Assembly (NCBI RefSeq): GCF_035975855.1
Contig: NZ_CP109055.1
Location: 2,480,001 to 2,544,000, forward strand
DNA: 64,000 nucleotides
Reading direction: 5' to 3'
From: Streptomyces sp. NBC_01304
GTDB taxonomy: Bacteria > Actinomycetota > Actinomycetes > Streptomycetales > Streptomycetaceae
The notes beneath the pieces were generated by a model, which was given only the letters and a program-made list of their open reading frames with translations, made no database searches and had not been told where the DNA came from. Position 1 is the first letter of the stretch; the number at the start of each line of letters is the position of its first letter. The position numbers and the translations under genes were made by a program. Shown here piece by piece: positions 35,402-47,600 of this stretch.

Positions 35402-37447
35402 ATGAATGACTCTCGGGACGCCGACCGCTACATCACACCACGGGAAAGGGCCGACGCGATTCTCGCCGAGGCGGGCCTGGAGTACGCGGGCGGCTGGGGC
35501 GCCGGCTTCAACGTCCTCCCCACCTATGCTGCGCTGCGGCCGATCGCAGCCGGAGACACTGTGCCCACCTCCGTCGTTCGGCTGGACGTCGCCGAGCCGT
35601 TCGCCGACACCGACGCGGAATGGTTCCGCCTTGCCACCGCGCACGGACTGTTCGGCGAGGACGGGGGTTTCCTGGTCACGTTGGGGGACGGCGGCTGGTT
35701 CCGCGTCCGGCTCGGGGAACAGTGGCGGCTCGCGGACGTCCTGCGGAACCAGCCCCGCAACCCTGAGTTCATGACGATCTCCCCTGACGGGAAGAGGCTG
35801 ATCGGCGTCACCACGGAGGAGTACGAGATCTGGCTGATCATGGTCGAGGATGTCCCTGCGTACCGGGAACAACGGGCTCTGGGACTGGCGCGGGAGGAGA
35901 GCGAGGAGGAGCGGGAGGCGGCCTGGGACGGGCTGTTCGGCAGGCCCCGGATTTCGCCGCGGACACGGGAGCGGTGGGAGGTCGGGCTCCCGTACAACGC
36001 CGCTCTGCCCGACGACCTCAAGCTCGACCTCGTCATACGCACCCAGAGGTTCTACGGCCGCCAACTGCCCGCCGACCTGATCGACCAGCTGCTCGTCCAC
36101 CCGGACTGGAAGATGCGCAGCGGCGTGGTCGACACCGGCTCCAACCAGCTGACCCCCGAGCAGTGGAGCCGCCTCGTCCTCGCCGAGGAAGGCGACCGCC
36201 GCCGCTGGGTCCTGGTCAGCGTCGCCGTCGATTACCGCGCGACGTTCACCTCCGCCGCCTACGAGCGCCTCGCCGCCGATCCCGTCCCGCGCGTCCGTGC
36301 CGAGACCGCCTCACTGACCGGCTTGCCGACTGCCTTGGCCCGCGCCCTCGTCACCGACCCCGAGCCTCATGTCCGGCAGCGTGCCTGCGCAGCCGCCTGG
36401 CCGGACCTCGACGCCGACGAGCGCCGCGCGCTCTTCACCGACGCCGACTCCGGCGTCCGCGCCGCCGCCCGCCGGCTGCACCACCGCGAACACCCGGTCC
36501 CGCTCGCCGTGTTCGAGAGCGGCGACCTCGGCGACGCCGCCCGCATCGTCACCGACTCCGTCCTCGAACCGGAACTGGCCCGCCACCTGTCCCGGCACCC
36601 GGACGCCGCCCTGCGCCGCGCCCTCGCCGACAACCTCCACCTGACCCCGGCCCTGATCGCCGTACTGGCCGAGGACCCCAAACCGTCCGTCCGGAGCACC
36701 CTCGCGCTGCGCCCGGACATCTCCGAGGCCCAACGGGCCACCATCTCCTACGACTTCGACCCATCGGGCCACTACCACACCCTCCCGTGGGTCCACGCCC
36801 TCCACGACGACCCCGAAGCCATGCGCCGACTCTCCGCCTCCCCCCACCCCCTCATCCGCCGCTCCGCCGCCCGCGCCCGCCACCTCCCGCCGGACGTCGT
36901 CGACCGACTCGCCCACGACAAGGACCGCGTCGTCCACCTCTTCCTCGCCGAGTCCTGCGACGACGCCCCACCCTGGATGCTGCTCCAGGTCTGGCACTGG
37001 TGGAACGGCAGCCTCTCCTCCCCCGGCCGCCCCCGCACCCACCCCAACTTCCCCCGCACCGACCTCCTCAAGTACGCCGACGACCCCAACCCCCGACTGC
37101 GCCAACTCGCCCTGGACGATCCGGACTCCACCCCCGAACTCGTCGAACGCTTCACCCACGACCCGCACCACGAGGTCCGCTTCCGCGCCGCCGACGACCC
37201 CCGCCTGAGCCGCCTGGGCGCGATCCGCCTCCTCGACGACCCCAACCGCTCCGTCCGCTGGGCCGCCACCCAAAGCCCCCGCCTTCCCGCCCGCGTCCTG
37301 GTCACCCTCCTCCGCGAACGCCACACCGCCGAACACGCCGCCCAGAACACGGCGATCCCGCCCTGCATCATCCGAAGGATGGCCGAGCCGGATCAGGATG
37401 CGCCGAAGGAAGGCACCGGAGTCACTCCCCGCCCGGAACCAGCCTGA
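35402..37447 (+). CDS. LRV/HEAT-like repeat protein
   Basis: This encodes 681 residues from ATG at 35402 (MNDSRDADRY); the frame upstream to 35327 has no start signal. Residues 1-180 form a globular domain without a known motif. From about residue 215 to 660, helical units of roughly 24 residues recur, for example LARALVTDPEPHVRQRACAA, LARHLSRHPDAALRRALADN, LIAVLAEDPKPSVRSTLALR and LVERFTHDPHHEVRFRAADD, typical of the leucine-rich variant/HEAT superhelix. Such repeats bind proteins or nucleic acid. Third positions are strikingly C-rich from 36300 on, as in long-resident Streptomyces genes. Function unknown. Confidence 0.75.
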   Translation: MNDSRDADRYITPRERADAILAEAGLEYAGGWGAGFNVLPTYAALRPIAAGDTVPTSVVRLDVAEPFADTDAEWFRLATAHGLFGEDGGFLVTLGDGGWFRVRLGEQWRLADVLRNQPRNPEFMTISPDGKRLIGVTTEEYEIWLIMVEDVPAYREQRALGLAREESEEEREAAWDGLFGRPRISPRTRERWEVGLPYNAALPDDLKLDLVIRTQRFYGRQLPADLIDQLLVHPDWKMRSGVVDTGSNQLTPEQWSRLVLAEEGDRRRWVLVSVAVDYRATFTSAAYERLAADPVPRVRAETASLTGLPTALARALVTDPEPHVRQRACAAAWPDLDADERRALFTDADSGVRAAARRLHHREHPVPLAVFESGDLGDAARIVTDSVLEPELARHLSRHPDAALRRALADNLHLTPALIAVLAEDPKPSVRSTLALRPDISEAQRATISYDFDPSGHYHTLPWVHALHDDPEAMRRLSASPHPLIRRSAARARHLPPDVVDRLAHDKDRVVHLFLAESCDDAPPWMLLQVWHWWNGSLSSPGRPRTHPNFPRTDLLKYADDPNPRLRQLALDDPDSTPELVERFTHDPHHEVRFRAADDPRLSRLGAIRLLDDPNRSVRWAATQSPRLPARVLVTLLRERHTAEHAAQNTAIPPCIIRRMAEPDQDAPKEGTGVTPRPEPA

Positions 37448-37512
37448 GCGAGATCGAGTTGATGCAATACCGCCGATCAGTCGACGTCGGATACCCCTCA
37501 CCCTCGAAGAGA

Positions 37513-38886
37513 TCACCCAGATGGGACCCAATACTTCGCGCAATGGAGGTGCTCGACCGCCCGGCCGACTTGATCGTCGCCGTCGATTTCCTTCGCGTTC
37601 AGAGCATCCTCCAGGTCCTCGGGCGAAGCGAGGAGGTCATACAGGACCTCCCGGCCCGTCAGCGCGGGGCATATCTCTTTGAGTAGTTCCTGCACCTCGC
37701 GGAGCGCCGCGACCCGGGGAAAATAGTTGTCGTCAGCTGGGCCGGGGAGGGTGCCAACGTACGCGTCGGTAAACAGCTGGACGATCCGCTGGATGCAGCC
37801 CTCACGGCGAGTCAGGTACGGGCTCTTCCGAGTGAACGCCGCGACGGCGATGGCGGATATGTCCTCTACAGGCACCACTACCTCACGGCGGTTGAGCTCG
37901 AAGATGAAGACCGGCCCGTCGATGATGACCGTGAGTTGTTCCACCGCAGTCCGGGGCCGGTTGTCAACGGCTCTCCGGAGTACGTCCGCTATTCGCGCAT
38001 CCGACTTCAGCACCGCCACCGCGTCTTCATCGTGCTTCGCCTTCGCTGCGTCCCAGAGCGCGGGGAACTCCAGCATGGTCATGCCACGGGCGCCAAGCTC
38101 GTCGAGCGCCGTGCCCACATATTCGAGGAATCCCCGGTTGGGGCCAACGATCAAGATGTCCTGGGCTGAGTTGTGCTCGTTGTGCAATAGCCAGGTGACC
38201 CGGTGTACTCCGACTGCGGTCTTGCCCGTGCCGGGTCCACCCTGGATTACCAGCACGCCGGAGGGTCGGGCTCCGACCAGGCGAAGCTGTTCCCGCTGGA
38301 TGGTCTCGACGATGTCGTGCATGGAGCCATCGCGGGCCCGGTCCAGCTCCGCCAGGAGCGGATCTCGCCACTCAGGCTCCGAGTCTTCGAGAGACGTTGC
38401 TTCCTCACCAGCCGTGAACTGAGGATCAGTCCCATGGACGTCTAGGTAGCTCTGCACCTTTCGTGACCTGCAAGTGAGTCGGCGAAGAAGGCCAACTTCC
38501 TCAGGATTCTGCTCGTCCGTCTCCTGCCATCTCATCGCGGCAGGAGTGGACCAGAGCACGACGACGCGATTGCCCTCGGCATCGTTGATCCCGCGTCGCC
38601 CTATATAGAACTTCTCGCGCTCATCCCCGTCCACGACATCGGCCCGCGCGGTGACGAGCGCTCGACCCCTGAGGTCGAGCGCTTCGATCTTCCGGTCGAA
38701 GCTCTCCCGTAGGGTGATCGAGTCCTTGCCACTCGCCGCAGCATCCGCGCCACGGTCCTTCACAGCCTCGGTCAGCGTGCGCTCCAGGCATGCATAGGCG
38801 TGGTCGACCGCCTCCTGCTCCGCTGCGATCACGGCCTGACGATGAGATTTCTTCCCCATTCGTTCGCGCCCACTCCAGGTCGTCAT
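37513..38886 (-). CDS. HelD-like helicase, truncated at the C-terminus
   Basis: This encodes 457 residues. The N-terminal coiled arm (AEQEAVDHAYACLERTLTEA) and REKFYIGRRGINDAEGNRVV match the RNA-polymerase-recycling HelD/HelR group, and the Walker A is VLVIQGGPGTGKTAVGVHRV. After the 1A domain the sequence ends at CAKYWVPSG, so motifs II to VI of the UvrD core and the C-terminal arm are absent; full HelD proteins are about 700-750 residues. It may be a remnant or a product with only the RNAP-binding arm and ATP site. The start is ATG or another in-frame site near 38886. Confidence 0.65.
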   Translation of the reverse strand: MTTWSGRERMGKKSHRQAVIAAEQEAVDHAYACLERTLTEAVKDRGADAAASGKDSITLRESFDRKIEALDLRGRALVTARADVVDGDEREKFYIGRRGINDAEGNRVVVLWSTPAAMRWQETDEQNPEEVGLLRRLTCRSRKVQSYLDVHGTDPQFTAGEEATSLEDSEPEWRDPLLAELDRARDGSMHDIVETIQREQLRLVGARPSGVLVIQGGPGTGKTAVGVHRVTWLLHNEHNSAQDILIVGPNRGFLEYVGTALDELGARGMTMLEFPALWDAAKAKHDEDAVAVLKSDARIADVLRRAVDNRPRTAVEQLTVIIDGPVFIFELNRREVVVPVEDISAIAVAAFTRKSPYLTRREGCIQRIVQLFTDAYVGTLPGPADDNYFPRVAALREVQELLKEICPALTGREVLYDLLASPEDLEDALNAKEIDGDDQVGRAVEHLHCAKYWVPSG

Positions 38887-39078
38887 CCATCGGCTCTTCG
38901 TCAGCTTCTCGGTCGAGGGCTAGCAGCCCGAGCAGTTGAGGTCACTGTGCATGGCGATGGCACAGTCATTTACACGCTACCTGGCACGCTGGACATCCCT
39001 GAGGCGAAGCCACCCTTCGGACAGCACACCGGGCCTGCGGGAGCCGCTCTCGCCCACCGGGCTAGAGCGACAGGAAGG

Positions 39079-39237
39079 TCAGTTCTGGTCGCCGAGATTG
39101 TTGCGGCGAAGGCGCCGCGACGTGCCAAGGCGGCGGCGTACCGATGCGGGGTCCTTCGCCGAGCGGCCGGTGCCGCGCAGCTTGTGGGGCTTGCAGATGC
39201 GGCAGCCCTTCCAGCGGCGGTGCGGTGAGTGCGCCAT
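39079..39237 (-). CDS. Small basic Cys-containing protein
   Basis: This encodes 52 residues from ATG at 39237, with GGAGAGGA 8 bases upstream. The sequence MAHSPHRRWKGCRICKPHKL has Cys-x-x-Cys and many basic residues; the rest is Arg/Lys-rich and ends NNLGDQN. It reads as a small zinc-binding or nucleic-acid-binding protein. It follows the helicase gene on the same strand after 127 bases. Its frame is antisense to another open frame, and a second in-frame-start candidate (ATG 39321) overlaps it, so some doubt remains. Confidence 0.55.
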   Translation of the reverse strand: MAHSPHRRWKGCRICKPHKLRGTGRSAKDPASVRRRLGTSRRLRRNNLGDQN

Positions 39238-39364
39238 GATGCGTTGTCCTCTCCCAGACGCCCCGCCTTGGGGCCGTCTGGGTCGAACACGAGCAGTGGC
39301 AACGTGCGGCGGGTCTGCATGGCGTGAGTCCTTTCCTGCTCATGAGTGGCAGAGGAGCCCTTTG

Positions 39365-42151
<2,787 letters not shown>

Positions 42152-42257
42152 GAGCACTCCTTAGGTGACGTGGGATCTCGGTGCGGTGCGCAGCGCGGTC
42201 GACGACCCCAGAGCACCAGTGGAAGCATTACGAGAGAAGCAGATGCGTGAAAGCGTT

Positions 42258-42272
42258 GTCAATCGCATTGAC
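42258..42272. promoter_or_regulatory. Candidate operator overlapping the methylase promoter
   Basis: GTCAATCGCATTGAC is a perfect 6-3-6 inverted repeat. Its right arm contains most of the -35 TTGACT (42268-42273), so a protein bound here would block RNA polymerase. The helix-turn-helix at the start of the downstream methylase is one possible binder. Confidence 0.4.
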
Positions 42273-42295
42273 TTCATTCGAGGCTCGGGTAGGGT
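42268..42295 (+). promoter_or_regulatory. Candidate promoter of the HTH-methylase gene
   Basis: TTGACT (42268-42273) and TAGGGT (42290-42295) are separated by 16 bases, a good Streptomyces vegetative form. The start codon is at 42332, giving a leader of about 30 bases. Confidence 0.55.
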
Positions 42296-42331
42296 GTGTA
42301 CCGTCCACTCTCCGAAAGGCTCAGAATCTCC

Positions 42332-44536
42332 ATGCCGAAGTCAGCGCAGGTGACCGCCGCCGAGATCTCCCGCATCGCCGGGGTCACGCGTGCCACCGTC
42401 AGTAACTGGCGGCGCCGCCACGAGGACTTTCCGGCACCCTCGGGGGGCACCGAGTCCAGCCCGCTCTACGACCTGGAGCCCGTCCGCGCTTGGCTCGAAA
42501 GCCGTGGGCACACCGCTGCCGCCAACCCGGCTGAGGAGCTGCGCACCAGCCTGCGGCTGCACGGGCCGGGGTCCGGGATCGCGACACGCATGCTTCCGCT
42601 GGTGCTGGCCGCGGCCCGACGCGACAAGGCTGAACTGACCAAGATCGCCGAGCTGCCGGATAGCGACCTGGCGTCGCGAGCCGATGCGGCTTGCACCGAG
42701 GTCGCCGAGGAGCTCCCGGCAGGACCAGCCGCCCGTTTCCAGGGCGATGAGGCCGACGCTCTGCGTGCGCTTCTGGTGTGCGTACGCGACGCGGACGCCC
42801 AGTCCGCTCTGCGGGTCCTGGCCGAACGCGAGCTGGAGGACAGCGCCTCGACCGGGACCTACGAAACACCTTCCGCAGTGGCAGAACTGCTGACCGCTCT
42901 GGCCCTGCGTGACTCAGACGCCGTACGACACCAAGACGACACTCGACCGGTGCGCGTGCTCGACCCGGCGTGTGGCAGCGGCTCCCTGTTGCGGTACGCC
43001 GCACACCTCGGAGCGAACGCCCTGTACGGACAGGACACCGTGCCGGTGCAGGCCCTGCGCACCGCCGTACGACTGCTCCTGCAAGCACCCGACGCCGAGG
43101 TCGCCGTACGCGACGGTGACAGCCTGCGCGCCGATTCGTTCCCCGAACTCCTCGCGGACGCGGTGGTGTGCAACCCGCCCTACGGCGATCGCGATTGGGG
43201 GCACGACGAGCTGACCTTCGACCAGCGCTGGGCGTACGGCGTCCCGGCCCGCGGCGAGTCCGAACTCGCCTGGGTCCAGCACGCGTTGGCCCATCTCGTC
43301 CCCGGAGGATTCGCCGCTCTCCTGCTGCCGCCCGCTGTAGCCTCGCGGGGCTCCGGGCGTCGTATCCGCGCGGAGCTGGTGCGCAGCGGCGCCTTGCGTG
43401 CGGTCATCAGCCTGCCGCAGGGCGTCGCCCCGCCCGCGCATATCGCTCTGCAGGTGTGGATGCTCCAACGGCCTGAGCCGGGTGGGCCTGACCGCAAGTC
43501 GGTTCTGTTCGTCGAGGTCGACGACGCACAGGGAAAACAGGGACAGGCCGGATCGGTATCGGGGCGCACCCCTGCAGGCCGTACGCAGACGCGCTGGGCG
43601 AAGGCCGCGGATGCCGCCTTGGCGGCGTGGTCGTCGTTCCTCGCGGCGCCGGACAGCTTCGCCGACACACCGGGGAACGCCCGCGCCGTGCCGCTGGTCG
43701 AGTTGCTCGACGATTACGTCGACCTCACCCCGGCGCGCCAAGTGAAGGCCACCCCTCTTGACATCGCCCCAGCCGAGCAGGCACGCCAGACGGCCGCACG
43801 GCGGGACGAACTGGTGGCTCACATCGGCCTGTTGACGGAGGCCACTGACGCCCAGACGTGGCTTCCGGCGGGCGCCTCGGCGCGGGAGTGGCGTACGGCC
43901 ACGGTCACTGACCTGGCCCGCGGTGGGGCGGTTGAGGTCCTCAGAGCGGCGCCCGACGCGAAAGAGAAGGCGGAGGCCACACCTTCCCCGGCGCCAAAGA
44001 CCCGTCCGGTCCTCACTGGCGCCGACATCGCACGGGGTGCACGCGCCACGGCCGACGGGGCCGGCGGGACGGCGCGGGGTGAGTCGTTGACCGTCACAGG
44101 CCCTGTGATCGCCGAGGGAGATGTCCTCGTACGGGCTGTCGGAGGCGGAAGCGGTCCGATGACGCGGGTCGCTGACGCCGAGGACGCCGGTGCGGTGCTC
44201 GGCCGCTCCGTCTTCCTGCTGCGGCCCGACGCTGACCGTCTGGACCCCTGGTTCCTGGCCGGATTCCTCAGCACCGCGGACAATCTCGCGGGTGCCTCAT
44301 CCGGCAGTACGACCTTGCACATCTCCGCAGGACGTCTGCGAGTGCCCCTCCTGCCGGTGGACGAGCAACGCCGCTACGGCATCGCGTTCCGCCGCGTCCA
44401 CGAACTGCGCACCACGGCCGTCCGGACCGCCGAACTCGCCGAGCGTACAGCCGAGTCACTTCTGACCGGTCTGACGGCCGGCGCCCTCATGCCACCCGAG
44501 TCTCCGGGCGGTCCACCAGCCCGGAAGCGCAACTGA
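42332..44536 (+). CDS. N6-adenine DNA methylase with N-terminal helix-turn-helix
   Basis: This encodes 734 residues from ATG at 42332. Residues 8-40 (VTAAEISRIAGVTRATVSNW) form a MerR-like or homeodomain-like helix-turn-helix. The methylase core has motif I LDPACGSGSLLRYAAHL (near 210) and catalytic NPPY at about 280 (VVCNPPYGDRDWG), like HsdM/PglX proteins. The last 250 residues include VLTGADIARGARATADG and HISAGRLRVPLLPVDEQRRY, which read as a DNA target-recognition domain of type I specificity subunits. So one polypeptide may hold regulator, methyltransferase and specificity parts. It is the first gene of the plus-strand array. Confidence 0.85.
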   Translation: MPKSAQVTAAEISRIAGVTRATVSNWRRRHEDFPAPSGGTESSPLYDLEPVRAWLESRGHTAAANPAEELRTSLRLHGPGSGIATRMLPLVLAAARRDKAELTKIAELPDSDLASRADAACTEVAEELPAGPAARFQGDEADALRALLVCVRDADAQSALRVLAERELEDSASTGTYETPSAVAELLTALALRDSDAVRHQDDTRPVRVLDPACGSGSLLRYAAHLGANALYGQDTVPVQALRTAVRLLLQAPDAEVAVRDGDSLRADSFPELLADAVVCNPPYGDRDWGHDELTFDQRWAYGVPARGESELAWVQHALAHLVPGGFAALLLPPAVASRGSGRRIRAELVRSGALRAVISLPQGVAPPAHIALQVWMLQRPEPGGPDRKSVLFVEVDDAQGKQGQAGSVSGRTPAGRTQTRWAKAADAALAAWSSFLAAPDSFADTPGNARAVPLVELLDDYVDLTPARQVKATPLDIAPAEQARQTAARRDELVAHIGLLTEATDAQTWLPAGASAREWRTATVTDLARGGAVEVLRAAPDAKEKAEATPSPAPKTRPVLTGADIARGARATADGAGGTARGESLTVTGPVIAEGDVLVRAVGGGSGPMTRVADAEDAGAVLGRSVFLLRPDADRLDPWFLAGFLSTADNLAGASSGSTTLHISAGRLRVPLLPVDEQRRYGIAFRRVHELRTTAVRTAELAERTAESLLTGLTAGALMPPESPGGPPARKRN

Positions 44537-44658
44537 CGGTGCACGTCCGCGTCGGTTGATATCCCGGCGCCCCCACCCTGACACGGTCAAACTGGCACCC
44601 CAAGCCTGTGACACCAGACCACACCCGACTTGAGCAGCATCTGAAACGGAGAAGGCCA

Positions 44659-47600
44659 GTGAGCCCCGAGACAGTCAACGGACGGTTCCGGATCACAACG
44701 CCCCTGGGGCGCGGCAACATGGGCGAGGTCCATCGCGCCGTCGACCTTCAGGCGGCACCGGACTCAGCGCACCAGCAGGTCGCCGTGAAGACGGTGCTGC
44801 GCTCACGGACCGGTCTCGCCGTGGCCGCCTCAGGGGACGGCAAGGAAGTCGCCCGCTTCCATCGCGAAGTCCGCATCATGCGCATGCTCTCCAAGGGGCA
44901 TCCGAACTTGACCCTGCTGCTCGACGGTGGCGTGGACGAGTCGTCCACCGGCAGCGGACTGCCGTACCTGGCCATGGAGTTGCTGGACGGCCACACTCTC
45001 GCCGAGCTGATCGAGGAGGAGCCCCAGCTCCCTGTCTCCTGGGTGGCAGCCATCGGGGCGCAGATGGCATCCGGGCTCGCTGCCGCGCACACGGCCGGGG
45101 TCGTCCACCGGGATCTCAAGCCGGCCAATGCGATGCTCACACGCGACGGTACTGTCAAGATCCTTGATTTCGGCATGGGTTCAGTCGTCGACGATCCTGA
45201 CCAGACGCGGCTCACCAGCACGGGCGTCGGCGTAGGCACAGCTCGTTACATGGCCCCCGAGCAGTTCAGGGCCGAGCAGGTCGTCGCTTCGGCCGACCTC
45301 TACGCGCTCGGCTGCATCCTGTACGAACTGCTCATCGGCCGGCCCCCGTTCTCGGCACGCACCCCATTCGAGCTCTCCGAGGAGCACCAGAATCAGCAAC
45401 CCCCGCGTCTGACCCTGGTGCGCCCGGATCTGCCCGCTGAGCTGGTCCGGCTGGTCGATCGTCTCCTGGAGAAGAGGGCCGAGGATCGTCCCGACAACGC
45501 CGCGATGGTCCATCAGGCGCTGATCCCGCTCGCTCTCGCCGCGGACGACACGGCAGCACTGCTCGCTGCCCACTGGCGGGTCATGGATCCGGTCGCGCGG
45601 CTGCGGGCTCTGCTGCCCGAGCGCACCCCGGCCGCGCCCGTGCCCGTGCCGCGCCGGCAGCCTCGTATGCCCGAGACGATGGATGTCTTCGGGATCCATG
45701 CCGACCTGATCAGCGAGTACGAGAACTTCACCAAGAGCGCGACGGTGATCCGCGACCCCCGGATCACCGGATTCGTCGAGGACGACCTGGCGGCGAAGTC
45801 GCAGTGGCCCGACCCGTGGCTGTCGCTGAACCCGTTCTTCGCCGACGGCGGCCAGGTCACCGACCTCGTGCGCGACGGAATACTGCACCCCAGGTGCGCG
45901 GAGATCTTTCAGGCCGGCAAGAAGCCGACCTCACTGCGCCCGGACGGCCGGCCCCTGACCTTCCATCTCCACCAGCGCCAGGCGATCGAGGCCGCGCAGG
46001 CCGGTGACTCGTATGTGCTCACGACCGGCACGGGTTCCGGCAAGTCGCTGGCGTACATCGTCCCGATCGTGGACCACGTCCTGAAGGAACGTCAGGCGGC
46101 GGGGCCCGGCGCAGGCGGCCGGGTGCGCGCGATCGTCGTCTACCCGATGAACGCCCTCGCCAACTCCCAGTTGGGGGAGCTGGAGAAGTACCTTCGCCAC
46201 GGCTTCGGCACGGGTCGTGAACCGGTCACCTTCGCCCGTTACACCGGCCAGGAGTCCGATGAGGTCCGGCAGGAGCTGCGCAAGAACCCGCCGGACATCC
46301 TGCTGACCAACTACGTGATGCTGGAACTGATGCTGACCCGGCCGGACGATCGCTCCAGCCTGATCCGCATGGCCGAGGGTCTGCAGTTCCTGGTGTTCGA
46401 CGAGTTGCACACCTATCGCGGACGGCAGGGCGCGGACGTGGCGTTCCTGATCCGGCGCGTGCGCGAGGCGTGCCGCGCCTCCGCGACCCTGCAGTGCATC
46501 GGCACCTCGGCGACCATGTCCACCGAGGGATCCTGGCAGGAGCAGCAGCGCGAGGTGGCGAAGGTGGCGGGCCGGCTGTTCGGGACGACCGTGCTGCCGA
46601 AGCGGGTCATCGGCGAGACGCTGGTCCGGGCAACCGAGGAAGCCCCGGCGACCATCCCCGCCGAGCGGCTTCGGGTGCCCGCCGCACCGCTCGCATACGA
46701 GGCACTGACGAAGGACCTTCTGGCCCGCTGGGTGGAGTCACGCTTCGGCTTGGAGCACGAGGAGGGTACGCAACGTCTGCGCCGCCGCCCGCCCGGCACC
46801 GTCGAACAGGCCGCGAAGGAGCTCCACGCGGAATCCGGGGTTGCCGAAGAGATGGTACGCGAGGCCATCCGGACCACACTCGAAGCCGGCGCCCAAGCCA
46901 AACACCCGGTGACGGAGCGACCCCTGTTCGCCTTCCGCCTGCACCAGTTCCTCTCCAAGGGCGACACCGTCTTCACGACGCTCGACGATCCACTGACCCG
47001 CCCGCTCACCCGCACCTACCAGCTGGAACAGCCGGACAGCGACGGCAAACCGCTGTTCCCGCTGGCGTTCTGCCGAGAATGCGGACAGGAGTACCTGACG
47101 GTCTGGCGCACCGAGGACAGCGGCACCTTCCGGTACGAACCCCGGCGGGACACCTCCGCTTCGGGTGGCCGAGAAGGCGAGGGCTATCTGTACGTGGGCA
47201 TGCCCGGCGAGGACTACGAGTGGCCGGCCGATCCGCAGAAGGCGGTGGACGACCGGCGGTTGCCGGAGTCCTGGCTGGAGCCGGACGCCGACGGCACGAC
47301 CGTCGTCAAGAAGTCCTACCGGCCCCGCCTGCCCAAGCGCGTCGTCGTGGACGGGCACGGCAACGAGTCCGGTGAAGGGCTCGTCGCGGCGTTCGTCCCG
47401 GCGCCGTTCCTGTTCTGTGTGCACTGCCAGGTCTCCTACGAGCAGACGCGCGGCCGGGACTTCGCCAAGCTGGCCACGCTGGACCAGGAGGGACGTTCCT
47501 CCGCGACGTCCTTGATCTCCGCGTCGATCATGAAGTCCCTGCGTGCCGTGCCCGAGGAGAGCCTCGACAAGGAAGCGCGCAAACTGCTCACGTTCGTCGA

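Noticed and set aside
35974..37686. A 570-residue plus-strand frame inside the repeat protein
   Set aside because: It is an Arg/Pro-rich shadow produced by C-rich third positions.
38921..39228. Plus-strand frame with TVHGDGTVIYTLPGTLDIPE and an Ala-rich tail
   Set aside because: The first part looks coding, but the tail is the antisense of the small basic protein and no start or family could be supported; at most a relic.
38970..39321. Alternative minus-strand frame starting at ATG 39321 (MQTRRTLPLLVFDPDG)
   Set aside because: It has a fair ribosome site, but after about 30 residues it becomes Ala/Arg-rich and overlaps the better 52-residue frame.
42152..42257. Leftward promoter for the helicase using TTGACA at 42257-42262
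   Set aside because: No acceptable -10 lies 16-18 bases downstream on the minus strand.
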